Below are positions 1 to 6,618 of a stretch of 22,128 nt of DNA, in pieces. How positions within the stretch are numbered: the first letter of the stretch is position 1; every line of letters begins with the position of its first letter. The notes below the pieces were generated by a model. That model saw only the letters and a program-made list of their open reading frames with translations, was not told where the DNA came from and ran no database searches. The position numbers and the translations under genes are program-made. Origin of the DNA: CAZPUI01 sp964415525 (GTDB taxonomy: Bacteria; Acidobacteriota; Holophagae; Holophagales; Holophagaceae); assembly GCA_964415525.1 (NCBI GenBank), contig CAYQAS010000070.1, positions 1 through 22,128 on the forward strand. Direction: 5' to 3'.

Positions 1-534
1 CCGGACCTCTTCGCCATCCTGCTGCAGGTGATGGACCACGCCACGCTCACGGACAATCACGGCCGCAAGGCGGACTTCCGGCATGTGGTGATCATCATGA
101 CCACCAACGCGGGGGCCCGGGACCTGAGCCAGCGCCGCCTGGGGTTCTCAGAACCCGGCAGCACCGGCAGCGCCAAGGGCGCCATTGAGAAGCTCTTCAC
201 GCCGGAATTCCGCAACCGTCTGGACGCCATCGTCACCTTCGCGCCCCTCGGCCGTCCCGAGATCCTCAAGGTCGTGGACAAGTTCCTCCTGGAGCTGGAC
301 GCACTGCTGGCGGAGAAGCAGGTGCGTCTGGAAATCGATGCCAAGGCCCGAGGCTGGCTCGCGGACAAGGGCTTCGACCCCGCCTTTGGGGCCCGCCCCA
401 TGGCAAGAACCGTGGAAACACACCTCAAGCGTCCCCTGGCGGATGCCCTTCTCTTCGGCGCCCTCACCAAGGGCGGCGTCGCCCGCGTGACTGTCAAGCA
501 GGACCAGCTTGCACTGAGCTATACCAAGGCCTGA
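1..534 (+). CDS. clpA: ATP-dependent Clp protease ATP-binding subunit ClpA, C-terminal part (5' truncated by window)
   Basis: This is the last 177 codons of a Hsp100/Clp AAA+ unfoldase, open in frame from base 1 to a TGA at 532-534. The visible part is the second AAA+ module and the C-terminal D2-small domain. The stretch VVIIMTTNAGA is sensor 1, FTPEFRNRLDAIV carries the arginine finger, and GFDPAFGARPMAR is the sensor 2 GARP motif. The wording (MDHATLTDNHGRKADFR, RPMARTVETHLKRPLADALLFG) matches ClpA rather than ClpB or ClpC as I remember the families. ClpA unfolds substrates and feeds them to the ClpP protease in the cytoplasm, usually with the adaptor ClpS. The N-terminal domain, D1 module and Walker motifs lie outside the window. 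The next gene starts 116 bp downstream behind its own apparent regulatory site, so clpA probably ends its own unit. Confidence 0.93.
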   Translation, partial: PDLFAILLQVMDHATLTDNHGRKADFRHVVIIMTTNAGARDLSQRRLGFSEPGSTGSAKGAIEKLFTPEFRNRLDAIVTFAPLGRPEILKVVDKFLLELDALLAEKQVRLEIDAKARGWLADKGFDPAFGARPMARTVETHLKRPLADALLFGALTKGGVARVTVKQDQLALSYTKA

Positions 535-538
535 CGCC

Positions 539-552
539 TTGACGGGAATCAA
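539..552. promoter_or_regulatory. FNR/CRP-family box upstream of nrfH
   Basis: The sequence TTGAC-GGGA-ATCAA matches the FNR/DNR-type consensus TTGAT-N4-ATCAA at 9 of 10 half-site positions with exact spacing. It lies just after the clpA stop and 98 bp before the nrfH start. Anaerobic nrf operons are commonly activated by FNR-family regulators, so the position fits. If the TATAAA at 595-600 is the -10 element and transcription starts near 607, the box centre is at about -61.5, a class I activator position. The match is seen directly; the regulator is inferred. Confidence 0.6.
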
Positions 553-567
553 GTCGGGTCACGAAAT

Positions 568-600
568 TTGCAATTTTAGGATCTGTGAATCCGATATAAA
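568..600 (+). promoter_or_regulatory. possible nrfHA promoter with weak -35 region
   Basis: An AT-rich island in otherwise GC-rich DNA carries TTGCAA at 568-573 and GATATAAA at 593-600. With TATAAA (595-600) as the -10, the spacing to TTGCAA is 21 bp, too long for a normal sigma-70 promoter. This would suit an activator-dependent promoter. A short GGAT-N6-ATCC inverted repeat at 579-592 overlaps the spacer. The call rests on composition and position only. Confidence 0.35.
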
Positions 601-650
601 GGGACCTACCATTCCAGACATCGGTGCCTGTCGCACCTCAGGGATCTCCC

Positions 651-1148
651 GTGGATACACGTCGCAAGCTCACGCTCCTGGCCGTGGTCGCCAGCGCCCT
701 GATGGGCGTCCTGGCCGCTTCTGGCGGGTACACCTTCGTCACCGCCCACGGCACGTCCTACCTCTCGGATGACCCGCAGGTGTGTACCAACTGCCACATC
801 ATGCGGGAGCAGTACGACGGCTGGCGCCATGGTAGCCACCACGCCGTGGCGACCTGCAACGACTGTCATCTGCCGAACGATGGCATGGTCGGGAAATACT
901 TCGTCAAGGCAAGCAACGGCTGGCACCACAGCAAGGCCTTCACCACGGGTGGATTTCCGGAACCCATCCGAATCAAATCGAGCAATGCGGAGGTCCTGGA
1001 GGCCAACTGCCGTCGCTGCCACAAGGAGCTGACTTCCGAGATCAGCGCCCACGGCACCCTGGGCACGCCCTCCGACCCGGAGCGCAAGGCGGACCTCTAC
1101 GGCTGTGTAAAGTGCCACACCGGCGTGGGTCACGGGAGTCAGCGATGA
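651..1148 (+). CDS. nrfH: cytochrome c nitrite reductase small subunit NrfH (tetraheme quinol dehydrogenase)
   Basis: This is a 165-residue NapC/NirT-family cytochrome that oxidises membrane quinol and passes electrons to NrfA on the outer face of the inner membrane. One N-terminal membrane anchor covers about residues 7-26. Four c-type heme motifs follow: CTNCH (45-49), CNDCH (69-73), CRRCH (120-124) and CVKCH (152-156). The first continues as CTNCHIM, the CxxCHxM pattern that supplies the unusual heme 1 methionine ligand in NrfH. I chose the GTG at 651 because AGGGAT lies 5 nt upstream and the same GTG arrangement is used by nrfA; an in-frame GTG at 624 would add nine residues before the anchor. 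nrfA follows after 164 bp in the same direction. Length and heme count are normal for NrfH. Confidence 0.92.
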   Translation: MDTRRKLTLLAVVASALMGVLAASGGYTFVTAHGTSYLSDDPQVCTNCHIMREQYDGWRHGSHHAVATCNDCHLPNDGMVGKYFVKASNGWHHSKAFTTGGFPEPIRIKSSNAEVLEANCRRCHKELTSEISAHGTLGTPSDPERKADLYGCVKCHTGVGHGSQR

Positions 1149-1312
1149 TCTCTCGAACGAACCGTATGCGCCCATGTAGAAACACATAGACTCAGCCTTC
1201 TCTAAGATCGAGTCCGCACCTTTCTCCCCTCGCATCCCCTTGGTTTTTCTCATGTCCTTCCCGTTGTTATTTCTGAAGCCCGCCCCAAGCCCGACCCCTG
1301 CAGGAGCCTCCC

Positions 1313-2821
1313 GTGCCTGAGACCAAGCGCCCCTTCCTCGAGCCGACACCCCTGAAGCTCGGCCTCGTCGCCATTCTGGCCGGCGGTGCCACCCTCGCGG
1401 TGATGGCCCTGCTCGGCAACATCCGCACCCGGAAGGAGGAGGCCCGCCAAACCTTCGTGAAGGTCGTGGACCTCGATGAGAAGACGGTGGATCCCGCCGT
1501 CTGGGGCAAGAACTTCCCCCGCCAGTTCGACAGCTATCAGCGGACGCTGGAAAACTACGACACTAAATACGGCGGCGCGGGCAGTGAGGGCGCCCCCATG
1601 AGCAAGCTCAAGGAGGATCCCAACCTCCCCGTGATCTTTGCGGGCTACGCCTTCGCCATCGATTACAACAACCGTCGCGGCCACGCCTACATGCTCCAGG
1701 ACCAGCAGATCACCAAGCGGGTCACGGAGCGCCCCCAGTCCGGCGCCTGCCTCCACTGCCACACATCCAACGCCTTCCTCTACCGCGAGGTGGGCAAGAA
1801 GAATGGCGCGCCCGGCGAGCTGTCAGAGGCCTTCGACACTCCCAACGCCCAGGCCCAGCTCATGGCGGGCTTTGAGGCCACCTGCAAGATGACCTACAAG
1901 GAAGCGGGCCAGATGGCCAAGCATCCTGTTGCCTGCATCGACTGCCATGACCCCAAGAGCATGAATCTACGGGTGACCAAACCCGGTTTCCTTCGCGGGA
2001 TTGTGGCCCTGGCGAACAGCGCGGATCCCCTGCCGCACCTGCCCTCCATCGAGAAATGGCGCCGGACGGACAAATCCAAGCCCTACGACGTGAACCGCGA
2101 CGCCAGCCGCCAGGAGATGCGCTCCATGGTGTGCGGTCAGTGCCATGTCGAGTATTACTGCGGCCCCAAGGCGACGCTCTTCTTCCCCTGGAACAACGGC
2201 CTGAAGGTGGAGCAGATCGAGCAGTACTACAACGACTATAAGTTCGCCGACGGCAAGCGGTTCTTCGACTTCAAGCATGCCGTCAGCGGTGCGGAAGTCA
2301 TCAAGGCCCAGCACCCCGAATTCGAGCTGTGGAGCCAGGGCGTCCACGCCCGGGCTGGTGTGTCCTGCGCCGATTGCCACATGCCTTATGTCCGAGAGGG
2401 CGCCGTCAAGCTGAGCAGCCACCATGTCCAGAGCCCGCTGCGGGACATCACCCGCAGTTGCCAGACCTGCCATCGCGTGCCGGAAGCGGAGCTGAAGGCC
2501 CGGGTCGAGACAATCCAGGACCGCACCCACTCCCTGATGTTGAGGGCCGAAGATGCCGTCGTCGCCCTGATCAAGGACCTCGAGGCCGCCAAGAAGGCTG
2601 GCCTGGAGGAGACCAAGCTCACCGCCATCTTCGAGTTCCAGCGCAAGGCCCAGTGGCGCGTGGATTACATCAACGCCGAGAACTCAATGGGCTTCCACGC
2701 CCCCCAGGAGACCGCCCGCATCCTGGGCGAGGCGGTGGACTTTGCCCGACAGGGTCAGATCGAACTGCGTCGCCTCATCGATCCCGCCAAGCTGCCCGTA
2801 GCGGCGATCGCCAAGAAATAG
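1313..2821 (+). CDS. nrfA: ammonia-forming cytochrome c nitrite reductase catalytic subunit NrfA, CxxCH heme 1 type
   Basis: This 502-residue pentaheme enzyme reduces nitrite to ammonium with six electrons (EC 1.7.2.2), taking electrons from NrfH. Heme motifs are CLHCH (146-150), CIDCH (208-212), CGQCH (274-278), CADCH (352-356) and CQTCH (383-387). The first motif, which binds the catalytic heme, has His where the classical enzyme has the CxxCK lysine. Other active-site landmarks are present: Arg in NNRRGHAY (121/122), Tyr after CGQCHVE (281/282), and KAQHPE with Lys331 and Gln333 of the calcium site and catalytic His334. Residues 15-34 form a hydrophobic anchor with no clear signal peptidase site, so the protein may stay membrane-tethered. 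The GTG start has AGGAG at 1302-1306, 6 nt upstream. The 164-bp gap after nrfH holds only a small ATGT-N6-ACAT repeat at 1174-1187. A strong hairpin follows the stop. Confidence 0.94.
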   Translation: MPETKRPFLEPTPLKLGLVAILAGGATLAVMALLGNIRTRKEEARQTFVKVVDLDEKTVDPAVWGKNFPRQFDSYQRTLENYDTKYGGAGSEGAPMSKLKEDPNLPVIFAGYAFAIDYNNRRGHAYMLQDQQITKRVTERPQSGACLHCHTSNAFLYREVGKKNGAPGELSEAFDTPNAQAQLMAGFEATCKMTYKEAGQMAKHPVACIDCHDPKSMNLRVTKPGFLRGIVALANSADPLPHLPSIEKWRRTDKSKPYDVNRDASRQEMRSMVCGQCHVEYYCGPKATLFFPWNNGLKVEQIEQYYNDYKFADGKRFFDFKHAVSGAEVIKAQHPEFELWSQGVHARAGVSCADCHMPYVREGAVKLSSHHVQSPLRDITRSCQTCHRVPEAELKARVETIQDRTHSLMLRAEDAVVALIKDLEAAKKAGLEETKLTAIFEFQRKAQWRVDYINAENSMGFHAPQETARILGEAVDFARQGQIELRRLIDPAKLPVAAIAKK

Positions 2822-2840
2822 GAACACGTCCCTGAACAAA

Positions 2841-2865
2841 GAGGGCCGCGCATTGCGCGGCCCTC
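2841..2865. terminator. intrinsic-type hairpin between convergent nrfA and FG-GAP gene
   Basis: An 11-bp perfect stem, GAGGGCCGCGC paired with GCGCGGCCCTC, closes a 3-nt loop. It lies 19 bp after the nrfA stop and 21 bp before the stop of the convergent gene. The tail is CTTGCG on the plus strand and TTTGTTC on the minus strand, so it may serve both directions. U-tracts are short. Confidence 0.7.
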
Positions 2866-2886
2866 TTGCGTACCGAGGTCGCAGCC

Positions 2887-4143
2887 TCAGCGCAGCAGGG
2901 TCAGAGGCGGGAGGAAATATCCCGGCATCCCGGGGTGCTGGAGGCGCACCCGCGCCTCACCATCCGCCACCAGGAGGTCCGGCCGACCATCCCCATCCAG
3001 ATCTCCCACTGCCAAGCTGACCGGACCCCAGTAGCCCTGGTAGAGGGCCGGTGCCAGGAAGGTTCCCGGCTTCCCCCGCACTTGGAGCAGGACAGTTTCA
3101 CTCCCGGGATCCCCCGGGAGCCCCGCGTTGGCGGCCACCAGATCCAGCTGTCCGTCCCCGTCCAGATCTGCTGCCGCAAGGGCCCGGGTCACGCCATCCC
3201 GGGTGGGGAGGCTCTGGGGCGGATCAAACGCCACGCAGCGCACGCAGCTGTTCAGGATCATCGCGTTCTGCATCAGCAGCCGGATGGATCCAGGGGAGCC
3301 CGGCATGCCCTCCCCCGAGTCCGCCACCGCCACGTCCAGGTACCCGTTCTGGTTGAAGTCCCCCAGAACAATGGCTGTGGGATGCTCCGCCGCCTTGAAG
3401 GTCCGGGCTGGCTCGAACCCCGCAGGCAGGCTCGGCGCCTGCAGGAGGACGTTCAGGGTGCCCGCGGTGGTGGCCACGAAGAGCTCCTGCTGGGGCAGGT
3501 TGGGCTGCAGCTTGCCGATGGCGACGGCCCGGGGCTCCCCATCCACAGGCACTTCCACGGGGGCGCGGAAGGTTCCGTCGACCCCCTGGAAGGCCACCAG
3601 GGCACTCTTGCCCCCAGCCGCGGCGATGGCGAGGTCAGGCCGCCCGTCACCGTTCAGATCACCAGGAGCCACGTCCAGGACCCGCCTCCCAGGCGTGGCC
3701 ACTCGCACCGGGGCCAGGAAGGTGCCGGGCCGGCCCGGATCGTTGAAAAGCAGGGTCACTCCGGTCGCCCCCGCAGCCCCAGGCCGCTCCTCCACCACCA
3801 CGAGGTCCACCAGACCATCCCCGTTCAGGTCTGCCGGAACGAGTCCCCGGGGCTCCGAACCCACGAGCAACCGTACCGGCATCCGGAATGGCTCCCTGGG
3901 ATCCCCGGTGCCGAGGCGCAGGACGAGGGTTCCCGTGGCAGGGGCAAAGGTGGGGGGGCCACCGGGATCAGCCCCCACCAGGAAGGCCACATCCAACCGT
4001 CCGTCACGGTTCAAGTCCGCCGTAGCGATGGCCGTAACAGGCGCGCCTGGCCCGACCCAGAATCCATCGTGGTGCCGCCCGCCGCACCCCGCCATGACCA
4101 GAAGAGAGAGGAGGGTGGGCGTCAGGATCAACGGGAAGCGCAT
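2887..4143 (-). CDS. FG-GAP/VCBS-repeat lipoprotein, probable seven-bladed beta-propeller
   Basis: This 418-residue protein begins with a lipoprotein-type signal (hydrophobic 4-18, then MAGC with Cys20). Seven blade-like repeats follow at about 55-residue spacing. Six carry calcium-loop motifs: DLNRDGRLD (43), DLNGDGLVD (105), DLNGDGRPD (162), DFNQNGYLD (262), DLDGDGQLD (326) and DLDGDGRPD (381). The fourth blade near 208-222 has lost the loop. FG-GAP repeats form integrin-like propellers on extracellular or envelope proteins; no enzyme activity can be assigned. A CVRC pair sits at 300-303 between blades five and six. The ATG at 4143 has GGAGG 5 nt upstream. The rhodanese-like gene ends 42 bp upstream on the same strand, so the two may be cotranscribed. 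Confidence 0.85.
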   Translation of the reverse strand: MRFPLILTPTLLSLLVMAGCGGRHHDGFWVGPGAPVTAIATADLNRDGRLDVAFLVGADPGGPPTFAPATGTLVLRLGTGDPREPFRMPVRLLVGSEPRGLVPADLNGDGLVDLVVVEERPGAAGATGVTLLFNDPGRPGTFLAPVRVATPGRRVLDVAPGDLNGDGRPDLAIAAAGGKSALVAFQGVDGTFRAPVEVPVDGEPRAVAIGKLQPNLPQQELFVATTAGTLNVLLQAPSLPAGFEPARTFKAAEHPTAIVLGDFNQNGYLDVAVADSGEGMPGSPGSIRLLMQNAMILNSCVRCVAFDPPQSLPTRDGVTRALAAADLDGDGQLDLVAANAGLPGDPGSETVLLQVRGKPGTFLAPALYQGYWGPVSLAVGDLDGDGRPDLLVADGEARVRLQHPGMPGYFLPPLTLLR

Positions 4144-4185
4144 GACAACCTCCAGGATTCAGACCAACCCGAACATAGGCAGCGA

Positions 4186-4641
4186 TCAGAACCTTTCCAG
4201 GGGGTGCCCCTGCTTCCGCCAGGTCCGCAGACCGCCCTTCAGCACGTAGAACCACGTGATGCCATGCGCCCTCACTTGGGCCGCGGCCTCCAGGAGACGA
4301 TCGTCCCATTCATCCACCAGCACCACGGGGCGCTGGTTGTGGGTGTCCAGTTCCTTGATGCGTCGCCCCAGTTCCTCGAAGGGAACGTTGAGCGAGCCGC
4401 GAATGTGGCCCTGGCGGCCCCGGTAGACAGCTGCGGGGCGCAGATCCACCACCAGGGGCGTGGCGCCATACCGAAGTTCCTCCAACTGCACTTGATCGAT
4501 GCCTCCGACCTCCGTCAGCCGCTTCAGCCAGCTGCGCCGACGCAGGGCATACACGGCGATGCCCAGGAGGAGTACGCCGCTCAGGATGATCATGCCATCC
4601 CATTGGGAGAGGTTGGACCAGGGTGCCTGGAATACGGCCAT
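4186..4641 (-). CDS. membrane-anchored rhodanese-like domain protein lacking the catalytic cysteine
   Basis: This is a 151-residue protein. One membrane segment lies at about residues 16-33, followed by the basic stretch RRRSWLKR. A rhodanese fold covers about 47-148, with VVDLRPAAVYRGRQGHIRGS and NVPFEEL in the first half and the C-terminal VLKGGLRTWRKQGHPL. In active rhodaneses the strand after RPVV leads to a CxxGxR loop. Here it reads VVLVDEWDDR, and the whole protein has no cysteine, so sulfurtransferase chemistry is not expected. A binding or scaffold role at the inner membrane is possible but unproven. I chose the ATG at 4641 because GGGAG lies 6 nt upstream; longer in-frame readings to 4776 add a sequence with no family character. 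It is divergent from the lipoprotein gene at 4730 and upstream of the FG-GAP gene. Confidence 0.83.
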   Translation of the reverse strand: MAVFQAPWSNLSQWDGMIILSGVLLLGIAVYALRRRSWLKRLTEVGGIDQVQLEELRYGATPLVVDLRPAAVYRGRQGHIRGSLNVPFEELGRRIKELDTHNQRPVVLVDEWDDRLLEAAAQVRAHGITWFYVLKGGLRTWRKQGHPLERF

Positions 4642-4656
4642 GAGTGCTCCCTTTGA

Positions 4657-4678
4657 ACGATGTCTCACCAAACATCGT
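4657..4678. promoter_or_regulatory. palindrome ACGATGT-N8-ACATCGT in divergent intergenic gap
   Basis: Two perfect 7-bp arms (4657-4663 and 4672-4678) flank an 8-bp spacer. The site lies 16 bp upstream of the rhodanese-like start on one side and 52 bp upstream of the lipoprotein start on the other. The size and symmetry fit a dimeric repressor or activator site. It could also form an RNA hairpin in the 5' leader of the minus-strand gene. No regulator is identifiable. Confidence 0.45.
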
Positions 4679-4729
4679 CCGTTCTGAATCTTTCTCCAGC
4701 ATGGGAGCATGAAGAATCGGAGTCCTCCC

Positions 4730-5308
4730 GTGCCTCGAACCCGCCCAACCCTTCTGCTGCTCGCGCTTCCATTCATGTTTACGGCCTGTGGATCCGGTTC
4801 GCGGGATCAGGCTTTCCTGATCTCCCCCCAGACGCCTTCCGTCGTGATCGGCGAGAAGCTGCCCCTGCTCGCCCAACCCAATGTGGAGATCGCCGGGGAG
4901 CCCCAGTGGGAAATGCAGGAGCTGGTGGGCGGCAACTTCCTGAACTCCAAGGGATTCAACGTCACGTTCGTCGCCCCCCAGACCGCAGGGACCTATCACG
5001 CGGTGCTGAACTACAAGCGCCCGGATGGCAGCGCCCGCAAGTTCACCCAGGAAATTCAGATCCTCCCCCAGATCCTGCTGGAGCCCGCCAAGGCCCTGGT
5101 TCCCCCTGGGGGCGCCCTGCAGTTCCACGCAAAGGTGAAGGGCCTGCCCAAGCCCGTGGTCACCTGGTATGTGGAGGAGGAAGGCGGCGGAAGCATCACG
5201 GCCGATGGCCTCTACACCGCCCCCAGGACGTCAGGCTCCTACCGCATCGTGGCCAGCGTCGAGGGCTTCCAGGGAGCCCTTGCCTTCACCGCCGTGAAGG
5301 TCGAGTAA
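4730..5308 (+). CDS. lipoprotein with tandem Ig-like domains, function unknown
   Basis: This is a predicted exported lipoprotein of 192 residues from the GTG at 4730. The signal is VPRTRPTLLLLALPFMFTAC, with the lipidated Cys at residue 20. The mature part looks like two beta-sandwich units of about 80 residues each. The second contains VTWYVEEEGGGSITADGLYTAPRTSGSYRI (split here by its central GGG), close to bacterial Ig-like domains of large surface proteins. GGAG at 4719-4722 is 7 nt before the GTG and mirrors the nrfA start. The in-frame ATG at 4709 has GGGAG only 1 nt away, too close for good initiation. No catalytic motif is visible. The next gene begins 61 bp downstream on the same strand, so the two may form an operon. 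Confidence 0.72.
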   Translation: MPRTRPTLLLLALPFMFTACGSGSRDQAFLISPQTPSVVIGEKLPLLAQPNVEIAGEPQWEMQELVGGNFLNSKGFNVTFVAPQTAGTYHAVLNYKRPDGSARKFTQEIQILPQILLEPAKALVPPGGALQFHAKVKGLPKPVVTWYVEEEGGGSITADGLYTAPRTSGSYRIVASVEGFQGALAFTAVKVE

Positions 5309-5369
5309 GCGACTCGGGAGTTATCACCGTTTACGATGGAGAAGGCGCCGCCCGCGCCGGAGGATCTCC

Positions 5370-6353
5370 ATGCCTGAAACCCCCGCCCCCAGGGCCTGTC
5401 TGAACTGCGCCACCGAACTCCAGGGCAGCTACTGCCACCGATGCGGACAGAAGGACCAGCACAAGCGTCTGCCCCTCAAGCACCTATTGCATGATGTGTT
5501 CCATGACCTCTGGCACTTCGATACCAAGGTGCTCGGCACCCTGTGGCTGCTGATCCGGCATCCCGGCTTTCTTGCGGCGGAGTATCTCGAGGGTCGACGG
5601 GTCCGCCACGTCCCCCCGTTTCGGCTCTATGTGGTCATTTCCTTCATCACCTTCGCCTTGCTGGCCATGATCCACATCGGCGATGGCTCCAGGAGCCATG
5701 AAAAGAAGACACAGGACCCCGCCGCAGCATCCGAGATCGCCAAGGACACCGGTAAGGTCCAGGAACATGAGGATGCACCCCAATGGGCCAAGGATCTGGA
5801 GCGGGAGGCCCGGAAGAGGGCGGCGGAGGCCGAAGCCCAGAAGCAGGATGCACCGGACAAAGATGGTTCGGGCAAGGTGCGAAAGGGCGTGAATATCTCG
5901 TCGAATTCGGAATTCGGGAAGGACCTGGAGCGTCGCGCCCGGAAAGCCGCAGAAGATCCAGCGGCCTTCTACCGCATCTTCATGGGCGGCCTGTCCAAAA
6001 TCATGTTCCTGCTGATGCCTGCATTCGCCGCCCTCGTCTTCGTGCTCCACGCCCGCAAGGGTGGCACATACTTCGTGGATCACATGGTGCTGAGCCTGCA
6101 CTTCCACACCGTGGCCTTCCTCACCATCATCGGCATGCGGGGCCTTACCCTCATTCCCATGGGCTGCTGGGGCTGCCTTCCCTGGGCAGTCCTGATCTTG
6201 GCACCGCCTGCCTGGCTGATGACGGCGTTGCAGTTCCTGCACCGACGCGGCTGGTTCCGAAGTGTCCTGAAGACCACCCTGCTGCTCGGGATCTACGGCA
6301 TCGTCGTGGGCTCCGCGATGGTGGGGGTGCTGTGGTATTCCCTGCCGAAGTAG
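5370..6353 (+). CDS. DUF3667-type membrane protein with N-terminal zinc ribbon
   Basis: This 327-residue protein starts with a CLNC (10-13) and CHRC (22-25) pair followed by GQ, a zinc-ribbon layout typical of DUF3667 proteins, whose function is unknown. About five membrane segments follow at roughly 83-104, 208-227, 240-262, 268-290 and 300-324. A charged cytoplasmic-type insert separates the first two (105-205). Within it a short motif occurs twice: KDLEREARKRAAE near 141 and KDLERRARKAAED near 184, suggesting an internal duplication of a helical segment. The ATG has GGAGG 6 nt upstream. The 265 bp to the next gene hold only a small GGTTG-CCC-CAACC hairpin after the stop and the terminator of the convergent gene. 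Confidence 0.8.
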   Translation: MPETPAPRACLNCATELQGSYCHRCGQKDQHKRLPLKHLLHDVFHDLWHFDTKVLGTLWLLIRHPGFLAAEYLEGRRVRHVPPFRLYVVISFITFALLAMIHIGDGSRSHEKKTQDPAAASEIAKDTGKVQEHEDAPQWAKDLEREARKRAAEAEAQKQDAPDKDGSGKVRKGVNISSNSEFGKDLERRARKAAEDPAAFYRIFMGGLSKIMFLLMPAFAALVFVLHARKGGTYFVDHMVLSLHFHTVAFLTIIGMRGLTLIPMGCWGCLPWAVLILAPPAWLMTALQFLHRRGWFRSVLKTTLLLGIYGIVVGSAMVGVLWYSLPK

Positions 6354-6529
6354 GGGTTGCCCCAACCGGTGCTGGACGTCCTCGATGCACCGTTTCACCA
6401 CCGGAAGACGGCCAGAGGACAGCACCAGCTCATTGGATTCCGTGATCGCCCAGTCGGACGAGTGTGAACGCTAGCGGATCCGACAGTGATTCCACCCCGG
6501 ACGGCCCAACGGGGGATCTTGACTTGATC

Positions 6530-6564
6530 AAAAAACCAACGCCGATGGGCTGCACCCCATCGGC
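6530..6564 (-). terminator. intrinsic terminator of the pseudouridine synthase gene
   Basis: A perfect 9-bp stem, GCCGATGGG (6541-6549) with CCCATCGGC (6556-6564), closes a 6-nt loop. Read on the minus strand it is followed by GTTGGTTTTTT, a good U-tract. It lies 55 bp past the stop of the minus-strand gene. A second repeat TCGTTC-N6-GAACGA at 6587-6604 lies between the stop and the terminator. Confidence 0.85.
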
Positions 6565-6618
6565 GTCTATCAGCAGGGCCTGTGCATCGTTCGAATCTGA
6601 ACGACAGGGGAACCCGTC

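Noticed and set aside
2866..4656. 596-codon plus-strand frame opposite the FG-GAP and rhodanese genes
   Set aside because: Antisense shadow spanning two real genes and their intergenic gap; no ribosome-binding site or family motif.
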